64,000 nt of DNA from Dysidea avara. Lineage: Eukaryota; Porifera; Demospongiae; Dictyoceratida; Dysideidae. A program made the translations under genes and the position numbers. This document shows positions 45,399 through 55,600 of the stretch, piece after piece (the stretch's first letter is position 1; every line of letters starts with the position of its first letter). Location: contig NC_089280.1 of NCBI RefSeq assembly GCF_963678975.1, forward strand, positions 2,307,001 through 2,371,000, given 5' to 3'. The notes under the pieces were generated by a model. The model was not told where the DNA came from and did not search any database. It was given only the letters and a program-made list of their open reading frames with translations.

Positions 45399-47658
45399 AT
45401 GGTAAGATTGTGTTACTGTGTGTGCATAACTTGCTAAACTACCAATATACACTTGCATCGTCACTGTGTCAGTAGCTTGGTATATAGGATATGCCTAACA
45501 CTACTCACACTACATCACATGCACACAAATAAAAGAAATACTGGCTGAGATCACACTGGCAACTAATCCTCAACTCCTACAGTTTACCTCCAAATAAGTG
45601 TACACTGCATGTATACTTCCCAAACATCAATCACAGTTGTTGTCACACCTTCATCGGCTTCTGTATCATATCAACTAACAATTATCCTGTTGTATTTTCT
45701 TGTATAGGCTAGTTGGTCAGACAAGTTGGTGGGTAGTCTACTAATGTTAGTGGCTATTGGTGTATTCCTGTATTATACTGTGTGGGTGATGATATTGGTA
45801 AGTGTGTGTGAGTGCGTGCGTGCGTGCATGTGTGGATACAATACGTACGTGTCATCTATCAATGGGTACATGGTATTTACTGGGGAAAGCAAATAAAAAA
45901 ATAAAGGCTATATATATCATGTAGTTTGTTTGTATTTCAGTACCACAAGCACATGAGAATTAATGTCAATGTCTTGACTCTTGATAATGTGCTTGTATTG
46001 ACCATGCAAGAGGCTTATTCAATGGGTTTATGGCGCTTTTTGTATTTGAAGTTAATTTCAGTATTATTGTGTGATGAATTTTCTATCCAGCGTAAATAGT
46101 CTATTACCAGAAATGAAGTACTACAGAACCAATATGTCATTTTAGATAGTTTATCAGGCGAGCTCCAAAAGGAGAGGGAGGCAGGGGTCCAGAAGGAGGG
46201 AAAGAGGCTGTTCAAAAAATTGAAAGCGAAAGCCTGGGAAAATTGGTCTTACCGCCCATGTCAGCAGATTTGATTTTTCACCAAGACCACAAAGCTACAT
46301 GAATAAACTGTGTAATTCCACAATCAAAATCAGCTAGACTTGAGTGGTCTGGTTTTGCTGGCTGCTTTTCCCAAGACAAGTGGCGATCTGTACGTGCAAT
46401 GTGGGGCCTTAATGGAGCTCAGTATGTGGCTGCACATCTCTGTGGTGTTGAGTAAAGACCTATGCTGTCAATTTTCTTTCATTTTAGCCAGTTTTGAGAC
46501 CTGAGTGGTCCATAACTTAGCCTAGTTCATCCCTACATGGGTGATAAGACTGGTTTTCCCAGATCCAGTCACACTTTGTAATGCTTTTCAGCCATGTTGA
46601 AGCATTATTTCCTTCAACCATTTGTTAGAGAGTTGTAGTACCTGGCTGTAGGTGTGTAGCTGGCTGTAGGTGTGTAGCTGGCTGTGACTTCTTTACAAAT
46701 TTCCAATCTTGGTTTAATATCCTTGGTTGAGTCTTGGCATGAATCAAATTTATAAACTTATACAAGCAGTGATATATACAGCAAAGGAAACACATGCTCA
46801 TCACATGAACATATGAAATATCATCAGAGTGTTCATTGATGATAAACACATGTGGTGACTTCAATGATAATCAGACTCTTGGGAAAATCTTGTTGGTCAG
46901 AAATGACCACCCTTCAAAGCATACTTGTCCATTAGTGGTTAGTACACCACATGTTTCAGTTGGTTCTTCTATACTTGTGGAGTATCAGGAGGTATACTAT
47001 GGTTCTACCAGTGTTGGATCTTAACACTGTTCATCAGCTCTTGTCTGCCAGTATATAATCTCAAAATACAAATAGACACCAGTGGCTCCTGAGCTGAACA
47101 ACCGTTGTACCAAAGTTATCATGAATAACTCCCTGGCTTCCAAACAAAGAGGAAAAAATTCCACTGAAAGGACAATGTTGGTGAAGGGGTAGTTTGAACC
47201 ATCTGAAACAGAAGGCCAATAAATAGTAATCCTTATATAGTTGTGTTTGACCTTTTGACCTTTACACTGTCAAACAATGACTACACCATATATCAGGTGA
47301 CCTATTATAAACAATACTGTTCCTTTGTAACTAATGGAGTGTGGTCAGTTAAATGACCCATTTACAGGATATTTATATTTTAAGTGTAGCTAGACAATGA
47401 ATATTATTTGGTGATATTATTGGATGATTTCTCATTACAGCCTTTTGTGGAGCCAAGTCACCTAATCCATAACTATTTCTTACCGAGATATTATGCTATT
47501 GTAGTCCCCATAACGTTGGGGATGATATTGATGGGAGTGATTGGTGAGTTAGTGTTGTACTGCCGAGTGTGTGTCATTGTTACCCTCCCCCAGGGGTGTT
47601 TGTGTCTGTCGTGACAATACAACAACAAGCCAAACAAGCAGCCAAGAAGTCACACTAA
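45399..47658 (+). CDS. DPM2: Dolichol-phosphate mannosyltransferase regulatory subunit
   Basis: Four exons: 45399-45401 (the ATG only, at the very end of exon 1), 45708-45797, 47441-47543 and 47594-47658, giving 86 residues; human DPM2 has 84. The protein has two membrane segments, GSLLMLVAIGVFLYYTVWVM and YYAIVVPITLGMILMGVIGV, joined by the conserved PFVEPSHLIHNYFLPR (PFID..H.IHKYFLPR in human). It ends in a short Lys/Gln-rich cytosolic tail. DPM2 stabilises the dolichol-phosphate-mannose synthase complex in the ER membrane, supplying mannose for N-glycans, GPI anchors and O-mannosylation (family knowledge). Intron 2 (1.6 kb) contains a truncated TGTGACC-family transposon. Confidence 0.93.
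46230..46573. mobile_element. TGTGACC-family transposon, truncated copy 2
   Basis: The interior closely matches the element at 19154-19792 (shared TCAGCTAGACTTGAGTGGTC and GGCCTTAATGGAGCTC). The right end ...CAGATCCAGTCACA is kept, but the first dozen bases of the left terminus are missing. It lies in DPM2 intron 2. Confidence 0.7.
46630..46690. repeat. 18-base tandem repeat
   Basis: About three copies of TGGCTGTAGGTGTGTAGC in DPM2 intron 2. Confidence 0.7.
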
Positions 47659-49020
47659 CTGTTACCATGGTAATTAGAAGTTAATCACATGAGTCACCCA
47701 ATACATTTTGTAAATTGTACATCATCATCTGTAGGTTTTGGGGTCCGATTAAAATAAACAATGAATTGTAATGAATCTGATTCAAATCTTGTTCTCATTG
47801 GCTTGTTTTATTATATTAGTATTGAGCAATCTGCCAGAAATGGAGGTTACTTCAAAAATTTCATCAGTCTACATTGCTAAGTTTTAAGCACAAAGGTTAT
47901 CTTGTCCCCAGTGTTCACATGCTCCATCACATGAAGATCGTCTGGTGACTTTGTCCACTTTCTTGGTCCTAGTGGCAGGGGCTAAAAAGGGGAAGGGGGG
48001 GGTAGTTGTGGCCAAAAAGCTAGTTGTAAATGACTTTAGGCTAGTTGTAAATAAAAGTCAGACTAACTAGCAAGCTGTACCACAGAAAAGAATGAAGTTA
48101 AAAATTACATACATGTGCTGTGCATGTTTACAGGGATTTGACTAAAAGTACCTCAGATCCAGTCTTGAGATTACCACTTTCAGTTTCCTTTTGTGGTCCA
48201 CTAAGATTACAACTTATAGTTATGGTCATTTTCACAGTCGGCTATTGATATAAAAATAATTGCCTTAAAATCTTATAAAACAATAGTTTGATCTAAAGAA
48301 TTGGCTTGTACGTTACTGTAAGTTTGTTTTTAGTTCCAGGTCTCAATCACTTATCTCAAATTGCTTCCAGATTTAATCTTGCCACAATTATGTTTCAACT
48401 AGGTAAACGATGCTCCCGCACTCCCCTGAAATCCCTGCTTCAATCATTCCCTTCACCAACATTTTGCTACATAACAACTGTGACAATATAGAGCACAATT
48501 GCAAAAATACAAAATATATTTTTTTTGTTTATATGTACTGCTACCCCCCCCTCAACCAGGTTTGGACTAGTTGTAAAAAATAGTTTTTAGCTACTGCCTC
48601 ATGGAATATTGCTACAAACATGCTTGTTGGTATACACAGTAGTGTGTATACTTCCTGGGCCAAGAAGTTGTATTAATGACCTTTGTGTGACCAAGCATGT
48701 GGGTGGCTGGGGACGAGAATAGGACAAAGGTACCGGTTCGTTAAACTTCCCCCTTAACACAGGACATGTGCATCACTAGTTATTTGAGGAATATATATAT
48801 ATACACCGTGTGTAATGTATTGTCAAATGGGACATGACTCAGTAAATATCTCACATACACAATATCCACCATAATATGCCATTGTATGGGTTGTGTGATT
48901 CATGTTACAATTCAATTACAGTAAACATTGACACACGCAAAAATGATTTTTTACAGCTAGGTGAACTGTTTTATTTCACTATACAATAGTATAATTACAG
49001 TCCATTGAACACACAACATG
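47659..49020. other. Intergenic, no supported gene
   Basis: The first part is probably the 3' untranslated region of DPM2 (AATAAA-like words near 47751). The rest has short ORFs without known domains and a small TATATA run near 48790. DPM2 and the DUF4091 gene converge here. Confidence 0.4.
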
Positions 49021-50769
49021 CTAATTAACACCTGGAGAATTATATGTCATCTTCATCACTAACTCAGCTGCTTTTCTTCTGGTCTCTTCTAGGAGGTATG
49101 GATCAAGTGTAAAGTTAGTTGGTCCCCTCACGAGAGGTTCTGCCAATTGCCGTGTGGAGTTGAGGTCCAACATTCTCAACAACTCAATATCTTCAAACCC
49201 ATCCCTGAAGTTGTGTAGTCTAGTAGTGGATATGGGACTATCTTGTCCAGGGTATATGAAGTAGCCATCACCGTTAGCAAATATATTGGTGTTTGGATAC
49301 CAGATGTAGTTAGCTGGATCATAGTCAGTTCTGGCTGTATTGTCAAGTCTTTGTAGGGTAGCATTTGTGGAAGGGACTCTCTTCCATAAGTTAATAGCAT
49401 AATACAACCATCCACCGACTTGCTCTGTGCTAGCTAGCCAGTACATTAATCTTGTCTCCAGTAATGGTCGTTCAATGAAGGAATTCAGGTAGACATCTTT
49501 AGATGGTTCAATACAGTGGTACCACCATTGCTGTTTACCACTAGCAATCCAAGGGGCAGTCTTCTCTCTATCATAGAACTCATATTGTAGTACCCATATG
49601 TCTAGTGGTAGGGTGGTAGGTGGTATAAAGTTTATAGCTGCTATTGTAGTAAGGTTAGGCCACTTGTTCTTAATACCTCCAAACATCTTATTAATACTGT
49701 CAGTACATTCAGCCAGTACCTCATCGAACCCATAGACGTACATGTTATCAAGATATCCTAGTTTATTGTACTTGTCAATGTAAGGTTGTAGGTAGTTGAT
49801 GACCTTATTAACGTCATTGTCAGTGTAATTACGACATGTTCCTCGTAGTCCAGTGTGACCTGTTACCATGGTAGCAACTGCATCAACATCTACTAACCCC
49901 AAATATTGCACACCAGCAGCAAACAACATGGCATAGTCCTCATCTGGGGACGGCACACCCTGATATAGATCATTACTGGCCACTCTTTGCTCCACTAACA
50001 AGTTATAGTAGCTAGACTTTATTGCAGTAACATTAGTATAGTAAGGTTTGAGTCCGCCGTCACTGAATGAGAAAATGGCAGGAAATTTAGCATCCTTGAG
50101 AGTGGGCAGGGTGATGTCCCATACTACAAGATAGATAGGGATCTGTGTAGACATGCCTGCACCATCTGATAGTATGGTAACTGATACACTGCCAATGTAG
50201 TTGCCTGCAAGAGAAGATGATGGAATAGTAATAGTCACCCATAGTGGTTGACTGTTATTGGCTTCTAATAAGACCCCATTATTAATAGGAACTAATAAGG
50301 GGTCAGGTCTCCATCCACCCCCTGATCCAGGGTACCTAGTTGTCTCCTTACAGTTCACATACCCCACCTGCCACCACTGCAAACTGGATGAGGGGATCTG
50401 ACCTACCCCAAACTGCTGGGTGAGGTCTGAGAATTGCAGTGATAAATTAGCTGATAGGTTTGCTGATGGAGGCACGCCTCCTACTAGTATTTGAATGGCT
50501 TCCTGTTCCCCCTTCATTCCAGCCCAATTAATAGCATCTCGCGTGATCCCTGACAAACTGCTGCAAGTGTCATTTTGTCCAACATGTACAGTTGATGGTA
50601 ATACACACAGATCAGTGGCGCCTTGTACATGAGATAGCAGCGACAACGCTAGCACAGCAATTGACAATAAGATCATTATAGCCACGCCCTCGGATTGTGG
50701 ACAAGTGCTCGCGAAGGGGAGGGACAGGCGAAGCATGCGCAAACGATGCACGTTGCTTAACGTATTCAT
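49021..50769 (-). CDS. Secreted DUF4091 / GH123-like glycoside hydrolase
   Basis: A single exon of 582 codons. Met32 is the likelier start: the peptide MILLSIAVLALSLLSHVQG after it is a clean signal peptide, giving 551 residues. Met1 would overlap, on the opposite strand, the first exon of the neighbouring gene. There are more than ten N-glycosylation sites (such as ANLSANLS). The middle has YVYGFDE, with adjacent Asp349-Glu350 (Met1 numbering), matching the Asp-Glu catalytic pair of GH123 beta-N-acetylgalactosaminidases. The C-terminus has the DUF4091 signature: GGWLYYAINLWK, NGDGYFIYPG, then RLHNFRDGFEDIELLRML. A secreted or lysosomal glycosidase acting on a GalNAc-containing glycan is likely; the substrate is inferred. 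Unlike all other genes in the 27-64 kb part, it has no intron. Confidence 0.85.
   Translation of the reverse strand: MNTLSNVHRLRMLRLSLPFASTCPQSEGVAIMILLSIAVLALSLLSHVQGATDLCVLPSTVHVGQNDTCSSLSGITRDAINWAGMKGEQEAIQILVGGVPPSANLSANLSLQFSDLTQQFGVGQIPSSSLQWWQVGYVNCKETTRYPGSGGGWRPDPLLVPINNGVLLEANNSQPLWVTITIPSSSLAGNYIGSVSVTILSDGAGMSTQIPIYLVVWDITLPTLKDAKFPAIFSFSDGGLKPYYTNVTAIKSSYYNLLVEQRVASNDLYQGVPSPDEDYAMLFAAGVQYLGLVDVDAVATMVTGHTGLRGTCRNYTDNDVNKVINYLQPYIDKYNKLGYLDNMYVYGFDEVLAECTDSINKMFGGIKNKWPNLTTIAAINFIPPTTLPLDIWVLQYEFYDREKTAPWIASGKQQWWYHCIEPSKDVYLNSFIERPLLETRLMYWLASTEQVGGWLYYAINLWKRVPSTNATLQRLDNTARTDYDPANYIWYPNTNIFANGDGYFIYPGQDSPISTTRLHNFRDGFEDIELLRMLDLNSTRQLAEPLVRGPTNFTLDPYLLEETRRKAAELVMKMTYNSPGVN
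50677..50734. promoter_or_regulatory. Shared divergent start region of DUF4091 and glycosyltransferase genes
   Basis: Only 58 bases lie between the likely Met32 codon of the minus-strand gene (ending at 50676) and the ATG of the plus-strand gene (50735). Their 5' untranslated regions must overlap on opposite strands, or transcription starts inside the partner's coding region. No TATA box is visible. Confidence 0.5.
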
Positions 50770-52548
50770 AGTGGTAGCATTGTTATATGGTTTCTCATTA
50801 ATGGTCGGAATCAGTACAATAGGTAAGTGTCGTGTAACACTTGAGTAGGTACGATAATTTGTATGTTGTTAACTGGGCTTTAAATAGAGTTTGCCCTTGG
50901 CAACAAAACTAACATGTACACACCTTGTCGTTATTATAGATGACACACTCAAGAGAAATGCAGGTCGACTGTTGCCCAGATCAGGTATGACATATTGGAA
51001 GATGTTAAAGTGATATGTTCACACCTTGTAGGTGTTATTAGTATTCGTGGCAGAGGAGTTACCGAACAATCCTTACTATGTTCCCCACAAGCTAACACTC
51101 ATTGCGACCTTATACAAGCTAGTGATAATGTGTTGGTGATAGGAGCTGATAGCTTCATTGGTGCTCGACTGTCGCTACACCTTCATAACAAATACCATGT
51201 CCATGCCACCGGGTCACACCTTGACGTACACGAGGACCAGTTGTTATGGTACAGACTAGATCAGTTACAAACTAGTGACATTGATGTTCACTGGATGAAC
51301 TATAGTAACTACACTAACACCAGGTCACTGCTGAATGATGGACGCTTCACTGATATATACTACATCACTTCAGAATACAATGGTGACAATATTAAAAGTT
51401 GGGCTGGTCATTTAAAAGAGTTTGTTATCTTACTGGATGCAGTTAAAGAAGTGTCACCTTGTAGTCGTCTAGTTTTATTATCACCTCATGGTTGGGACCA
51501 CATTACAAGCAGGGTGTGGTTGAAGACTTTTGAACTAACTGGCTCAACGTATCATTCACTCTACAAGATTCCGTTTGTGTCTGTGAGACTCTCTGGTGTG
51601 TACGGACCATGGGGAAGTGTGGGGGACGCAGTGACACACACAAAGGCATGCTGGTACATCAACCAGGTAGTCAATATCATTGTATCTCACCTGAGTACTA
51701 ACAGAACTTGTACTAAAGTTGAACTAAACTGTAACAATGTGATAGAAATGGAGACTGGACTACAATACTACAAGTCATGGCTACATGATTTTACTAGACA
51801 AAGAACTAAACAATATGATGTAATCTTCACCTCATATTTTTCAACAGAAGTAGATCCACAGAGGAACAGACACAAACATCCCAACCGTTTCTCTTACATC
51901 CATTGGTGGTTCTTATCACTACAACAAAATTACCTTAGGGGTGTGATATTCCATGATGGATTAGATCAGGGGTTCATGGACCGACTAACTCACGTCTATC
52001 ACAATATTACATTTCATAGGGTGTCATCATTGAAGAATCGCTCGACCAATGATGCCAGGTTCTATGCTTACAGTGACTACTTAAAACACCACCCTGATGT
52101 TAAGAGAGTATTGCTGACAGACATCTCTGATGTGATATTCCAACGTAATCCATTTGAATTAATGGACGTAGTTGGGGATCGTCTTTATGTTGGTACTGAT
52201 ATCGACATCTTCCCGGACATGAAGGCAATGCCATGGCTGAGTTCCAGACTTGCTAACTGTTTTGGTAACCACTCCGTGTTACAAGGGGAGATATATGATA
52301 TGTTGAGATTGTCAACGGTGTATAATGCTGGAGTGATTGGGGGCAGTAGGCATATTATGAGAGCGTTACTCACCAGGATCGCATGGTCACTGGACCACAC
52401 CCCTCCACATTTAAACTGCAACATGCCAGCTGTCAACTATGTTGTTCACAAATACTTCAACAATATCACTTACACTGGATTCCCTTTTACCAGTAGGTTT
52501 TTGAGGAGGCAGTCCAGTCCTAAAGCTGTCTATATTGTACACAAATGA
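50735..52548 (+). CDS. Type II membrane protein: epimerase-like domain fused to a glycosyltransferase domain
   Basis: Three exons, 50735-50822, 50940-50984 and 51032-52548, join in phase for 549 residues. The N-terminus MRKRC plus hydrophobic residues 8-28 is a type II signal anchor, as in Golgi enzymes. Residues about 76-240 resemble an extended SDR/nucleotide-sugar epimerase: NVLVIGADSFIGARL (82-88 replaces GxxGxxG by GxxSxxG) and VRLSGVYGPWG. The catalytic YxxxK appears lost. From about residue 306 comes a GT-A-like domain: YDVIFTSYFS, VLLTDISDVIFQRNPF (a DxD-type acidic motif, 408-411) and NAGVIGG (476-482). I infer a Golgi glycosyltransferase with a non-catalytic sugar-nucleotide-binding domain. 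Donor and acceptor are unknown. I recognise the two domains but not the fusion. Confidence 0.8.
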
Positions 52549-52695
52549 TGTATAATTTTTTTAAAAAACAAATCGCCTTCAATGAAATCCTTTTATGATT
52601 AGGTAGTAAGCAACTGCAAATAGCAGAGCAAATAGTTAGCAATTGTTGCTCTAATCACGTGATAATTTACCGCCTCTAAGAGCGGGTGGCATTAG

Positions 52696-55600
52696 ATGGC
52701 AATGGACGCAGCTACTGCTGGACTGTTGAGCGATCCAGGCAGTGTTCCTGACAAGTACTCGTCACTAGCTAACTTTAGGGAAGAGAAATGGATCGGTAAA
52801 GGACAGTTTAGCGTCGTGTACCGTGCTAGGTGTCTAGCAGATAATTCGATAGTGGCGCTAAAGAAAGTCAAGGTACCACCGTATCCCTATATCATTGTTA
52901 TTAATGCTACACGCTGGGTAGCTATTTGATATGGTAGACGCAAAGGCACGACAGGACTGCATCAATGAAATAGACTTGTTAAAGGTAACGCGTGAAGTGT
53001 TGACCCGTGGTGTGAGGTGTCGCCTCCTTCTAGCAACTGAATCATCCTAACGTGATCAAATACCTCGCCTCGTTCGTGGAGAATAATGAGGTCAGCAGCT
53101 ATTATTGTGTTTGTGATTAGTCCAACCAATTTTGTGCATTACCCATCATGTTTAGCTGATGAGCCATCTAGTTTGTGTGTGTGCGTGTATGTGTGTGTGT
53201 GTGCTCTCACATAAGCATGCTTGATCCATGTGCCTGTACAATAGCCACACCACTACCATTGCACACATTTATTAAAGCTTTACAGCACAAGTGCTGAAGG
53301 TCTGTAGGATACCTGGTCCTACAGCCTGCTCAAAGACATTAGACACTAAGACATTAACTACTTAAGGTGTGTTTGAAAAGTTGCAGAAAGGAGAAAAAAT
53401 CCATGACTGGACCTAGGTAGCCTCGAACCTGCAGCCATACGATTTACGCTCGAACGCTTACAGGAGTCTACCAGACGGTCAGGATGTTTTCTCCTTGTTA
53501 TTTTCATGTATTTATATCCATAGGAATTCTAGAGAGTGACTCATTATCTCTAAGTACCCCAAGTAGAACCAAATGGACTCTAGTTAATTTATTAAAGCTT
53601 TACAGCACAAGTGCTGAAGGTCTGTAGGATACCTGGTCCTACAGCCTGCTCAAAGACATTCAATTTGTGTCTCACAGTGTGTATCACACATGCCAATATC
53701 ATGCTATGCACATAATACTGACACAGACACAAACAATGTCACACTCTAATACATGTTGTGACACTAGCCACACTATAGGTAGGGGTGGAGTATTGGTGTA
53801 GTCGTAGTACTAAGTAAACAGATGAGTCAGCTGTTATTGTAACCATGGGGATGGGTTAATGATGATACAATATATTAGATCATACTCCCTGTAATTAGTT
53901 CAACCTTCAATGGCTAGTAACCTTAGTGTCTGCTGATAATTACTTTGACTTCAGTTAGTGCTGTGAAACCTTACAGGGTAAACCAATTAGCTGTTATCAG
54001 TTTTTTTTTTTGTACAACTGATCTCGTAAAATATTCACTGTTTCGGGGGTATTTTTCTTGTGCTTTAACATTGATATCACACTTTTAGTAGGATTCTGCT
54101 ATAGTATGTTCACGTTGAGCTGAATCCTGAAAAACAGCTAAAAATTAAAAGTGGATTTTTTCTCAACAGAGTTAACATTTCTGCCAACCAGATGATTATT
54201 GGTAACAGCAAAGGTGTCAACAACAGACACGTACGGTTTGGCTCCATTACAAGTTCGGGAAAGGGCTCTAATGGACACTGTACTTATATGGCTTCTCCAT
54301 AGGAAATGTATTGTGAAAATTTTGATTGGCCATAAATATTATGTCAAACATTTGTACAACAAGATTTCGAAATATTTTTAGCGGATCAAGCAGTACTGTA
54401 AATAAGCCAAATTTCAAGATCGTGTATAATTGCATCCATGAGTTATTAAATGTTTTTGAGGATTCAGCTCACCGTGAACATACTATATATGTACAATTGG
54501 TGCCTATTACTTTGCATTACTAAAAGGACAATTTGTACAATCTGTACTGAAACTGTACTACAAATTTTAAGGGTACGTAGCTTACATACTAGTTGCAGAT
54601 TTGCAGGAAATGTCATTCAATATCTGTTAACTGGACACCGGCAGTTATGATCTGCTCAGTAACTGGTTATGATATTCTATACAGTTTCACAGTTGTGACT
54701 TCAGCATCATATAATAGTGTAGTTAACAGGGTATCAGCACTAACTAAATGTAAGTTCAAATTCTTACTAAGAGTATTACCGGGTATTATTTTAATGTTAT
54801 GTCATCGCCAAACATGTAACTGCTGTAACATGCTGTTGAAAGCTTCATCACTAAGATGCGTTTGCCCAGCCTGTGTCTGTGGTACAGTGTGAGTTGAAAT
54901 AAAAGGTGTGGATTAGAGGAGGTACATATCATGTCATTTGAAGTAACAATCCATGCTCAACGAAAAATGATGGAGATTTAGTCTATATTTTGCCAGCAAA
55001 TTCTCCACTTTATCAAAATTTCTCCCAGCCCATGTAGGTTAGTTTAAGGAACGATGGGTACAACTTGGATACACAGCAGACATAACTGGTAGTATGCACG
55101 ACACCATGCACACAGTTTGCTTTGTTTACACTCTATTGACAACTGCATTGTGCTTGTATATAAATTGTCTCTACATTGCATTTTGTGTGTACCGTATTGC
55201 CTCGAATTACGGCCGGTCTTGTATAAACGCCTGGTCCTGTGTAGTTGGGGGTATACAGCATCATAGCGATAATAAACACCGGGTCTCAAATAAACGTCTA
55301 GTGCAGTCATTATTTTTAACTATTCTGGGTGGTGTTATAAACGATGAAGTGAAGAACGTTTAATAGAGTTCCTTTTAACCTTGAATCTGTGAAATATGCT
55401 GAGGGAAACATCAAGGAGAGTCCAGGAGAGTACAACACCAAGGTATGAAGTTGACTCATGAATGCTGATCAGGTATCGCTGGTCTTGTATAGTCACCGGT
55501 CTTGTTTAGTAGCCAGGATAAAAAGTTGCTCGAAAGAAATAAATACCTGGGCTGTAATTCGAAACAATATGGTTATAGTTAAACAGCAACATTTCATTGC

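Noticed and set aside
50676..50769. Met1 as the start of the DUF4091 protein
   Set aside because: It would put 31 non-hydrophobic residues before a clean signal peptide and overlap the partner's first exon; Met32 is preferred, though not proven.
54199..54892. Four overlapping small ORFs in NEK intron 3
   Set aside because: No domain, mixed frames, inside an intron.
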